Of a stretch of DNA of 10,578 nt, positions 1 through 7,987 are shown piece by piece. The position numbers were made by a program, and so were the translations under genes. Source of the DNA: Conidiobolus incongruus B7586 (Eukaryota; Entomophthoromycota; Entomophthoromycetes; Entomophthorales; Conidiobolaceae); the NCBI GenBank assembly GCA_000697335.1, contig JNEM01007364.1, positions 1-10,578 on the forward strand, read 5' to 3'. Position 1 is the stretch's first letter; each line of letters opens with the position of its first letter. Below the pieces are notes generated by a model. That model saw only the letters and a list, made by a program, of their open reading frames with translations. It ran no database searches and was not told the origin of the DNA.

Positions 1-279
1 AATATTTTGACTAATTATTTTATTTTTAATAAATTTTTATATTAATTAAAATTAATTTATTATATATATTATATATAGACTTAATTTAGAATTAATCATT
101 TGATTATTTATATTATTTTAAATAAAATAAATAATAATATTAGTATTTTTTTCAAATTTCAAATTAAATTTAATTAGATTATTGAAAGATTATCTTATGA
201 TAGGAAATATTTATATCTAGTACTCAAAAAACTCTAATTATCATATTGATATAAAAATTCATATTAAAAATTCCTTATT
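1..279. other. A+T-rich spacer, nothing recognised
   Basis: Very A+T-rich DNA without an open reading frame of note, RNA gene or repeat that I could match elsewhere in the window. Confidence 0.6.
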
Positions 280-500
280 TTATAAATTAGTTAAAGATTA
301 TTATTTTCTACTTATAAGGTATATATATTCATAAATATTCATAATTAAAATTAATATAAAATTATTATAAACAAACTAATAAAGATATTTTTTTATCTTT
401 ATTTTCAAAAGTATCTAATCTCTAAGTTTTTCTTGTAATACTCACAAAAGTATTAAGTTGTGATAAATATGAGATATTTACTTTATTTAAAAAACATCAT
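280..500 (+). repeat. Diverged direct repeat, left copy
   Basis: This aligns by eye with 1275-1503 at a nearly constant offset of 995-1006 bases. Best matching stretches are TATCTTTATTTTCAAAAGTAT at 394 against TATCTTTATTTGAAAAGTAT at 1400, GAGATATTTA at 471 against the same at 1476, and the following run ending in ACAT at 497 against 1502. The outer part (280-360) is weaker. Both copies are A+T-rich, so some agreement is compositional, but the steady offset over more than 100 bases argues for real homology. The two copies bracket the island holding the 72-codon frame. Confidence 0.5.
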
Positions 501-516
501 TTATAGTCAGCTACTT

Positions 517-735
517 TTATGTAATTTGATGAACCCCCTTAATTTCTGTAACGAGATTAGCTAGGGGTATCAATGCCAGCTCTAATATTTCGCCATGATG
601 GTCGGAGATATAAGTGACTATGTGATCTACAACTCTAGGGGCCATGAGGACCAGTTGGGTCGCAATGGCCATCCGATTGGGTTCATCATATGGGATTAAC
701 TGTAAATTGGGGAGATTAGAACGAATGAGAGACAT
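517..735 (-). CDS. 72-codon reading frame in a non-A+T-rich island; possible 5' piece of an old LTR-type element
   Basis: Unrecognised. The frame opens with ATG (A at -3) and gives a 72-residue polypeptide of mixed composition, with segments NLPNLQLIPYDEPNR (7-21) and GEILELALIPLANLV (48-62). It has no signal peptide and no family motif that I know. Base composition is clearly less A+T-rich than the DNA on either side, and the island ends abruptly near 510, so it is probably the remaining start of something longer. Upstream on the same strand is a leader and then a segment with TGT...ACA ends (783-1084), which is why a gag-like start of an LTR element is one reading. A short host gene, or the first exon of one, is the alternative. 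Coding status is uncertain. Confidence 0.35.
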   Translation of the reverse strand: MSLIRSNLPNLQLIPYDEPNRMAIATQLVLMAPRVVDHIVTYISDHHGEILELALIPLANLVTEIKGVHQIT

Positions 736-782
736 ATTATAAAATTATGTAATAGTGAGTAAAGCTAAATAAGAAAAGAAAT

Positions 783-1084
783 TGTAGCAGAATAGATTTT
801 ATTATTCAGATAAGTGAGTAGTATGGTATAACTAGTGATAAATTGGTGGGTGATTTAAGTAACACCAAGGCAGAGGGGTTACGTTTGGAAGTGTTAGATA
901 TGGGAGAGGATAGTTGGTATTAGAGTTGTGAATTTTGAATATGAACCAAAATCAAGCTTCCATGATAGAAGCTACTGGTATATTTAAAGGTATTTTAAGA
1001 GTTTGCAGGGATGTGGCTGTGCAATGTGTGTCCTTGTGATGATTCACGGGACTGGTTCCTTAATCTTGTTTATCCGAAGGAACA
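783..1084 (-). mobile_element. Possible LTR-type terminal segment (fossil), upstream of the 72-codon frame
   Basis: Read on the minus strand, this 302-bp segment starts TGTTCC and ends GCTACA, with a TATA-like TTTAAATATACC about one third of the way in and AATAAAA close to its end. That order is what a 5' LTR with promoter and polyadenylation signal would show. The 72-codon frame follows after a short leader. Against it, I see no convincing tRNA primer-binding site next to the end and no second copy in the window. It is offered as a partial, old LTR-like remnant. Ordinary promoter DNA of a lost gene is the alternative. Confidence 0.25.
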
Positions 1085-1274
1085 GGATGCGACAATTTCC
1101 TTTAATTCTGTGGTAACCTATTATTTACCATTGGCGATTCCTTGTTTAAGCTTTAAAAGTTTATTTCCTCTAATATTTACAAATGTCACTAATATATATT
1201 AAAATATTAACTTTTATATGACTTATAAATTATAAAAATTATTTTAAACTCAGAAGATATATTAAAGTGAATAT

Positions 1275-1503
1275 TTTTTATTTATTAATTATTTTTGTTT
1301 TATTACACGAATAACCTATTCTTATCTATCAAAATCAACACAATATTTTAATATACAACTATTATAAATTAGATAATAAATATTGTATAATTATTTAATT
1401 ATCTTTATTTGAAAAGTATATCATTATCAAGTTTATTTATAATATTCATAATTACACTTAAGTTATTAAAGGGGTGAGATATTTATTTTATTCTAAGAAC
1501 ATA
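1275..1503 (+). repeat. Diverged direct repeat, right copy
   Basis: Partner of the repeat at 280-500, in the same orientation. The strongest part is 1358-1502. A few small indels separate the copies, with identity perhaps 65-70% in the core by eye. It could be one of two terminal repeats of a small old element of about 1.2 kb, or two members of a dispersed A+T-rich family; the sequence does not decide. Confidence 0.5.
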
Positions 1504-2366
1504 TTTTATATTAATTAGTTATCATCTTATTAGTATAACCTATTAGTTTCCTATAATTTTATAGTATACAAATATATACTACTAGTGCTTCAATGTTAAA
1601 GCTTTAACACTATATTCTCACATAATTTACAATTGACATTTATTCCCCAATTTAAAATAATGGAACTTGATAATTTATACAAACTGTTAATTAATTATTA
1701 CAAATAATCTAATCCATTATAATTTAATCTCTAAAAATTTTTATAAAATTTGAAAAATCAACAGTAATGAATATTAATTTTAAATTAGGTCATTTTCTTT
1801 CAAATTTGAGTTGAAAAGTGATCAAACTTGAAAAAATTTGATTTTATAGATTTATCCAAAATATATACAAATTGGTAAATTGTGGTGAATAAATTAGGTT
1901 GAATTTCATTTGCATAAAAGCTCTCAGTATATTATTGATATATTATGTTAATTTATTGAATAAAGTTAAAATGTAAATTTACATTTTTATATGGCTGAAC
2001 TGTTATTAATTTTTTTGATGTTAATAAAATTCATTTTTATCATTTGAATAATTGAGTCAGAATGATGAAATAGGTAAAAATCAATTATTTAAGCAATTTT
2101 CACTAGTTTAATTAATAATGATCTTTAATATCAAATTTCATTATTCAATTTATAATAAGCTAAATATTTTTAAAGCTTCATTTTCACAATATAATTAGCA
2201 ATTCAAAAATCAAATAACAAATCTAACGATTTTTACTTATTATATAACTAGGATTGATAATGAGATTTTATTGCATCATGAAGTGTAACTCAATCAATTA
2301 TTAGAAATAAACAATTTGATTGAAAGTAATATTCTGAGTATTTTATTAAATGTGATAATTTTGCCG

Positions 2367-2461
2367 TTTTTAAAATATGAAATCAACTGATATCGCATAA
2401 GAGTATCTTAAATTGCTTGAAAATATGTAATCTATATATTTAGTCTTGAGGAAATATTATT
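2367..2461 (+). repeat. Diverged A+T-rich repeat, copy 1
   Basis: Begins TTTTTAAAATATG-AAATCAACTGA and aligns with 2893-2990 for about 95 bases at an offset of 526-530. Shared landmarks after the opening block are a GAG triplet, TGAAAA and TAATCTA. This is the only internal similarity I noticed in the spacer between 1504 and 3839. It could be a relic of a dispersed element. Confidence 0.35.
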
Positions 2462-2892
2462 AAATATTAATATGTATAGATATTTATAAATAAGTATTTT
2501 CAAAAAATTAAAACTAAATTCATTTTCCAAAATAAATGCAGATTTAATAGATTAAATTATTTTATTTAAATTTTAGTATTTTTAATATTTGTGTTAAAAA
2601 ATTATAAGCTCTATATGGATAAAAATTTAACCTTGTATGATTGTACCTTAATGAATGAAATAAATTTGACACTAATATAAAGCTTATATCAAAACTTATA
2701 ACTTTTAATCTCGTATTATATATTAATATATACGAATTAAAAAATTTTAATTAGAAACTTAAATTATAGTACAATTTTATATAATGCCTTTATATTATAT
2801 TTACAAATAAAAAATATAAACAATTAAAATGATTTATATTGAAAAATCTTTGATTATATAAAGACAGATAGAAAGGATATTGAATATAAATA

Positions 2893-2990
2893 TTTTTAAA
2901 ATATGGAATCCACTGAATTTATCTATAAAAGAGCAATATATTGAATGAAAAGTCCATCATGATAATCTAAATTTATAGAGATAATTTTAT
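2893..2990 (+). repeat. Diverged A+T-rich repeat, copy 2
   Basis: Partner of 2367-2461, opening with TTTTTAAAATATGGAATCCAC. A possible weaker third relative lies near 7442-7490 (AAATGGGAATCTACTATATTTA), too short to claim alone. Separately, the 20-base block at 2843-2862 recurs with one mismatch at 3111-3130 (AAAATCTTTGAT-ATATAAA), again hinting at old repeat structure here. Confidence 0.35.
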
Positions 2991-3839
2991 ATTTTGTAAC
3001 AAATTACTTGATTTATATTGAAAATGTTAATTATATATTTAATAATACAAAGTATTTAATATAATATAATGATTAAATTTAACTGTAACATTTGAAGAAA
3101 AAATAAAAATAAAATCTTTGATAATATAAAAGATGAATTTCAATATTGCAATATAATAATTGAATAATTATATTAAAGTATTCAATAAATAGTGAGTGTA
3201 TATAGATTATATTTTGCAATTTAATATTGAAAAAACAGTTTAAATTAGAAATATATTTGTGAATTTAGTATTCAAATAACTTCGATTTATTGAAAATAAT
3301 CAGTACAAATATTAATACCATTGTAATTGTATTAGTTAAATGACTATGAATTAAGTATAAAGGGGTGGCATTAAAATTTGTTACATATATAATTCATTTA
3401 TCTATTATCCAGCATCCTGAAATGATGAGAAGTAAATAGATATCTAGAATATCAAAATAATTCTAAATTATGAATAATTCAATTATCCCGAAATTTTGTA
3501 ATGTTGATTGAAATTTAGTGATAAACAGTTGTATATAGAATATCTTGATTTTAATAGATTATTTCAAATATATTAACAAATTTCATCATTTTCTGGTTAA
3601 AATCATATTTTTTTTAAATTTGTTTAAATCATGTGATTTGATAGATTGTCATCATGAACAAATAGTGATTAGATGGATCAGAACCAGAACAATGATTTTT
3701 AATTATTTGTGCAATAGATTTAAATAATATTAACAGATCTAAAATTAATCTGATCCTCAAAACAATAAGGCCATTAATAAAACAAAAATTCAAATATGAA
3801 TTTCATTCAAAACAAAATATTAGCTGATTTTTTATACAG

Positions 3840-5300
3840 TTAGAGGGTAAATCGGAAATCTTTGACATCTAGGCCATCTGATCTCTCATTAACTTTAAAT
3901 TCTGGAGCAGTGTACATAGCATCTAATTTGGCATTTTCCCTACTCAAACCAAATCTTAATATTAAAGCAATGATTAATGACATAATCATAAAGGCCATAT
4001 TTGTAAGATGACTGGGAGTAAAAGCAGGAGCCTCAGTTTTACGATACATTTGACCGGCGACTATTCCTCCAATGTTACCAAAAGAAACTACCATTGCAGA
4101 TGCTGTACCAGCCTTAGTACTTCCGAGCATGTTGTTATTGAGCCATGAGAGATGGATTGGAAGAGAAGTGGCAATACCCATAACAGCGAAAAATGCACCC
4201 AAATACTTGATATTATTAGAGTTTACAACTGCCATAATCAAAAATCCAATAGCACCAACTGTAATAGGAAGACAGAAATGGAAGCATCTTTCCATTTTCT
4301 TATCGGAGTGGTAAGCTAATGCAATAGTCGTGACTACTCCGACAGCATAGGGAGGAGCTGTCAGCAGTAAAGAGGTTAACTTCCCAAATCCCATACCATT
4401 AATAACCGTAGGAAGAAGCTGGGCCATAGCATATAGAGGGCAAACGAATCCAAAGTAACTTAGCATATAAAGGTATACTTTGTAGTCAGTGAAAGCTTCA
4501 ATTAATTGCTCTTTGCGAAACACTTTGGTTCCAGAATCAGTATGATCTTTTAGAAGCCTCTGAGCCAAAAAGTCTCTTTCAGGTTGAGAGAGCCATTTAA
4601 CGTGATTGGGAGTGCTGGGTAAAAGCCACCAAGTTGCAATACCCAATAAAACTGAAGGCAATCCTTCAATAATAAAAATCCATTGCCATCCAGATAACCC
4701 ACCATGCCCATCAATATAACTGATACCATAGGCTAAAAGCCCACTGAAAGCACCAGCTAAACTAGCAGCTGAATAAAATAAAGCAATTCTCAATCCTTGT
4801 TCCTTACGAGTGTACCAAAAAGAGAGGAAATAAATAAGGCCTGGGAATAATCCAGCCTCGGCGACACCTAAGAAAAATCTTCCAGCCATTAATCCTTCAA
4901 AATTAGTTACAGCTGCTAATGCCATAGTGATGATTCCCCAGGTAACCATGATACGAGCTATCCACCTTGGAGGGGTTACCTTTTTCAAAAGGAGATTAGA
5001 AGGGACTTCAAAAAGGACATAGCCAACAAAGAAAATAGAAAGCGTCCATGAGTATTGATCCTGAGTAAGTTTTAGTTCATCTTCCATTCGATACACTCTG
5101 GCAAAGCCAATATTTACACGATCCAAGAAAGAAAATAAATACAAAAGAGTCAGATAAGGGATTAGTCTTAAATCAACTTTGCGAATTAGTTTTTTGGCTC
5201 TTGTTTCGTCGAATTCTTCCCCAGTAGATTCATGACCTTTTAATTCAATATCATCTTTGGATTTTGAAATCGATTGTACGGTATTTTCAGTATCTTCCAT
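3840..5300 (-). CDS. Dal5-like MFS transporter (anion:cation symporter family), copy 1
   Basis: A 486-residue intronless polytopic membrane protein, the usual length for fungal allantoate permease-like MFS carriers (Dal5, Tna1, Vht1, Fen2 and relatives). It probably moves a small organic anion or nitrogenous/vitamin-like substrate across the plasma membrane with a cation; the substrate cannot be assigned. Twelve hydrophobic segments fall near residues 44-60, 84-104, 113-131, 136-160, 172-193, 206-228, 273-297, 307-329, 342-360, 366-385, 396-416 and 430-452, with the long central loop (229-272) between TM6 and TM7. Family landmarks are LDRVNIGFAR (59-68), FEVPSNLLL (97-105), GRFFLGVAEAGLFPG (140-154), the RKEQGLR loop (165-171), GWQWIFIIEGLPS (204-216) and HSDKKMER (331-338). 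The N-terminal 40 residues are acidic and polar, as expected for a cytosolic tail. The start has A at -3 and G at +4, and the next Met (residue 72) lies beyond TM1, so this start is firm. Stop is TAA. The frame is intact. Family very likely, substrate open. Confidence 0.95.
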   Translation of the reverse strand: MEDTENTVQSISKSKDDIELKGHESTGEEFDETRAKKLIRKVDLRLIPYLTLLYLFSFLDRVNIGFARVYRMEDELKLTQDQYSWTLSIFFVGYVLFEVPSNLLLKKVTPPRWIARIMVTWGIITMALAAVTNFEGLMAGRFFLGVAEAGLFPGLIYFLSFWYTRKEQGLRIALFYSAASLAGAFSGLLAYGISYIDGHGGLSGWQWIFIIEGLPSVLLGIATWWLLPSTPNHVKWLSQPERDFLAQRLLKDHTDSGTKVFRKEQLIEAFTDYKVYLYMLSYFGFVCPLYAMAQLLPTVINGMGFGKLTSLLLTAPPYAVGVVTTIALAYHSDKKMERCFHFCLPITVGAIGFLIMAVVNSNNIKYLGAFFAVMGIATSLPIHLSWLNNNMLGSTKAGTASAMVVSFGNIGGIVAGQMYRKTEAPAFTPSHLTNMAFMIMSLIIALILRFGLSRENAKLDAMYTAPEFKVNERSDGLDVKDFRFTL

Positions 5301-6067
5301 TTTGATTTAAGATAGAGTATATTTCAATAAATAATCTTTTAGTTTTTATATTATCAATACTTAATTATACTCTAATTATATTCCACTATTATTAATCCAA
5401 ATTAAATCAAATGATGCCTATTTATATTTCAAGTATGTATCTTATGCATAACTATCTAAATGCAAATTTTAATTAATTTAAACTAATTAGGAAAAGGAAT
5501 AATATTTTATCATCAATAAAATTGGAGCTAAATATAAATTTATTTCAATTATATTATATTTTTTTTATTCAATAACCAATTACATTGAATTTCGTCAACT
5601 TTGAATAAATTAATATTCCTAATATTAAAAATAAAATAACATTACTCAATATTATATTGAACTACAAATTGGTTAATTAATAAAACGGATGATTTAAAAG
5701 ATAAATTATCCAATATTATTTCGAATTAATTAAAAAAAACTATTCTTTTAGCCTGTTCAAAATTACAAATTACTATATTTTCGGTCAAGGGTTTGATTTA
5801 ATTGAGTATTGATAATAAATTTATATTAAAAATGGAATTAAAATTTGTTATATTAATGTCAAATGATATTATCATTTCAAATTGGGATTTATTAGTCATA
5901 TGATTACTTTTATTTGTCATGACTGATTAAGTATTTGCCTATTTTTGTAATAATATTAATATCACATGAGTTTTGTAATTAGTAACTTTTTTCGCTATAA
6001 TTCATTTAAAGTGACTTAATAACAAACTAAAAAAATAAGTTATGTATAAATATTGCCTTTAGCATTG
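5301..6067. promoter_or_regulatory. 5' flank of transporter copy 1; otherwise A+T-rich spacer
   Basis: This stretch must hold the promoter of the minus-strand transporter starting at 5300. It is too A+T-rich for a TATA box to be picked out. GATAA-type sites occur at 5351-5355, 5507-5511 and, as an inverted pair GATAAATTATC, at 5700-5710. Their number is not clearly above what this composition gives by chance. No gene is seen here. Confidence 0.4.
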
Positions 6068-6226
6068 TTATTTCGAAGAATAGTTTAATCTTATTATCAC
6101 ATCACCAATCATGTTGGCTTTAATAGGATAGGATTGCTTCATAATATCGCCGGAGGACATTATTTTTGATCGTCTTTCAATCCATGTTTGCGCACCAGTC
6201 CCTTTATAAACTATGTAATCACCTAA
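6068..6226 (-). pseudogene. Unidentified gene fragment (52-codon open stretch, possible last exon)
   Basis: On the minus strand a 52-codon open stretch ends with TAA at 6068-6070. It encodes a protein-like sequence including GTGAQTWIERRSKIMSSGD and a tail IKANMIGDVIIRLNYSSK. Its codons use G and C freely, unlike the A+T-rich DNA on both sides, which suggests real or former coding sequence. Just upstream sits an intron-like sequence (6211-6255), so the true coding part may begin at 6210. No start codon and no longer upstream frame can be joined with confidence, so this is more likely the remnant of a lost gene than a working one. I do not recognise the family. A remnant of a mobile element protein cannot be ruled out. 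Confidence 0.35.
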
Positions 6227-6255
6227 TCATCTAGTTAGAATAAGCATGATCTTAC
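6211..6255 (-). other. Candidate 45-nt spliceosomal intron (or intron relic)
   Basis: Read on the minus strand, this segment starts GTAAGA, carries CTAAC near its middle and ends ACATAG. These are the 5' splice site, branch-point and 3' splice-site patterns of short fungal introns. It directly precedes the open stretch that ends at 6068. Upstream of the donor only four codons stay open in the matching phase, so if the intron is genuine the preceding exon has decayed or is very short. Confidence 0.3.
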
Positions 6256-6289
6256 CAAATTGGTTACATCAGATCATATATATAATACC

Positions 6290-7576
6290 ATATAATATTA
6301 AATCATTTTTGAATATACATAAATAACATAATTCTACAGATACTTTAATCATTTCAATTCTTTTTATAAAATGTGATTTATGTCATATAGATTGTAATTG
6401 AAATAAGTATAATATTTTAAAGCTTGTTTAGATAGTTAAAGACATTATATAGTGGTTGGTCATAAAAAACTATTTGAAAATAATCCTATAAATATACTTA
6501 TAATATTTGGATATATATAATGTCAAATTATTTGGATATTAATTAATTCATATTAGTTTTAATATAAAAATGAATTCTTTATTGTCATCATAAGTTGGAA
6601 ATAAACTATATAATATGCATAAAATATATTTTTTAAATTAGACCACTTTTATTAATACACTTCTAGTCTATCATGCGAAATTAGAATCAACTCAGTGGTC
6701 ATATCAATAATTATTAATCGAAACTAATATTTATATTTGTAATATTATGTAATTATTCAATATTAATTATTATTTCAAACAACTATCTAATTACATTTTG
6801 TATAATTTAATATATTTTACAAATATTATATATTTATAATTAAAATTATCATAATTTTATGTAATTTAATCATTAATATCAAAAATCAAAAAATAATAAT
6901 TATGTTATTAATCAAATAATAATGCTTGATACACTTATATAATGAATACTCTAAAAATTCTTCCAATATTATTGAAATTATTTCAATCTGTTCACATGAT
7001 TTCTAAATTAAAACATGAAAAATATATAACAATATAAGATGATATCTTTGATTTATCAAATATGGATAAATATGACAAAAAAAAATAAATTTGTATTCAA
7101 AAAGTAAATAATATTTTAGATTTTGAATATCTCTTATCTTAATAATATACATACTCAAAAACTGCAATTTATAATAAAATATATTCTTTTGTAATTTCAG
7201 TACAAATATTCAAATTATTAGATATAAAAGAGGAATGCTTAAAGTGAAAATAGTAAACAAAATTAATTAATAATTGAAAAAAATTTACTCAATTTCCATT
7301 GTTAATATAAATTTTTACTGTGATTCACAATTTGAGCAATACTCAATGCATTATTTTTCAATATATGGCTGGGGCAGTTACAGAATACTACTAAAAATAT
7401 ATTGAGATATTATAAAACAAACTTTAGTTCTTTAATTTAGGTATAAATGGGAATCTACTATATTTAAAGCTACTATAATATATTAATTAAATTTTATTTG
7501 TATATTTGTTTTTCAATTTCACAGTATATTTAGTCTTCAAAATTTATACTTGAAATAATTTATTCATCTATCAAGA
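6290..7576. other. A+T-rich spacer, no gene seen
   Basis: About 1.3 kb of A+T-rich DNA between the fragment near 6100 and the island at 7577. A 7-bp inverted repeat (GACCACT at 6641-6647, AGTGGTC at 6694-6700) and a small patch, GGCTGGGGCAG (7366-7376), stand out slightly; neither supports a feature call. Confidence 0.6.
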
Positions 7577-7830
7577 TGTTGGGGTTTAAACTTGCCCCAT
7601 TGGGAGGAACCCTGTAAAAGGATAAGAAATATTAGGCAAAAGAGCCAAAAAGGTAAGTAAAAGATAAAGAAAGAGTAAAGTTAAAGTTAATAGAAGTAGA
7701 GGAGGAGGTTTATTTAGGAAAGTCAGATGGTTTAAATATTACAAACTCACTAAACTGTGGCTTATAAAGTGGATTTTCTAGAATATCACCAGTTCTTGGG
7801 ACAAGGGGCTAAATTATCCCTTTCAAAGAC
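7577..7830. mobile_element. Possible LTR-type relic (fossil) beginning TGTTGGGG
   Basis: An island of non-A+T-rich sequence with sharp edges. Its left edge, TGTTGGGG at 7577-7584, reads CCCCAACA on the other strand, the kind of terminus common in Ty1/copia- and Ty3/gypsy-type LTRs. Inside is a strongly purine-rich plus-strand run (about 7635-7710), then a 32-codon minus-strand open stretch (7713-7808) containing GDILENPLYKPQF. No matching second end with a clean target duplication is visible, although TCAAGA before the left edge resembles TCAAAGA near 7825. It is best taken as a partial, old and broken remnant; orientation and family are uncertain. Confidence 0.35.
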
Positions 7831-7987
7831 AATATATAAAACAAAATTAACGACATTCATATTATATCATTTCATATTAGTTAATTTTGATATAAATTAT
7901 ATCAAAAATTTAAATATCAACATAAAATAAAAAATAATAATTATAAGGTTAAAGATAGAAATATCATTATATAATGATATTGTATTT
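7831..7987. other. 3' flank of transporter copy 2
   Basis: A short A+T-rich stretch between the relic island and the stop codon of the minus-strand transporter. It would carry that gene's polyadenylation site, but no signal can be separated from background. It shows no similarity to the 3' flank of the other transporter copy. Confidence 0.5.

Larger units (their letters stand above)
1504..3839. other. A+T-rich spacer, no gene seen
   Basis: About 2.3 kb of strongly A+T-rich DNA. Apart from the weak repeat pair noted at 2367 and 2893, I see no gene, RNA gene or element. A 60-codon plus-strand frame at 3545-3727 is rich in F, I, N and K and looks like chance. The last part serves as the 3' flank of the transporter ending at 3840. 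Confidence 0.7.

Noticed and set aside
1011-1202. 63-codon plus-strand frame starting MWLCNVCPCDD
   Set aside because: It lies antisense to the terminal-segment island and runs into A+T-rich spacer. Composition and lack of any motif suggest chance.
3545-3727. 60-codon plus-strand frame in spacer
   Set aside because: Dominated by F, I, N, K and L as expected from A+T-rich DNA, with no motif and no coding-like composition.
4072-4314. 80-codon plus-strand frame
   Set aside because: Wholly antisense within the first transporter gene; a shadow of its coding strand.
5351-5710. GATAA sites upstream of transporter copy 1, including the inverted pair GATAAATTATC at 5700-5710, as possible nitrogen-control (GATA factor) sites
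   Set aside because: Yeast DAL5 is controlled by GATA factors, so the idea is natural. At roughly 80% A+T, however, a GATAA on either strand is expected about every 200 bases, and the count here is only slightly above that.
6641-6700. GACCACT/AGTGGTC inverted repeat as ends of a tiny transposon
   Set aside because: A 7-bp arm pair with a 46-base gap, no target duplication and no second copy; not enough to call an element.
3301-7212. Shared 14-mer TCAGTACAAATATT at about 3300 and 7199
   Set aside because: Similarity does not extend beyond the word on either side.
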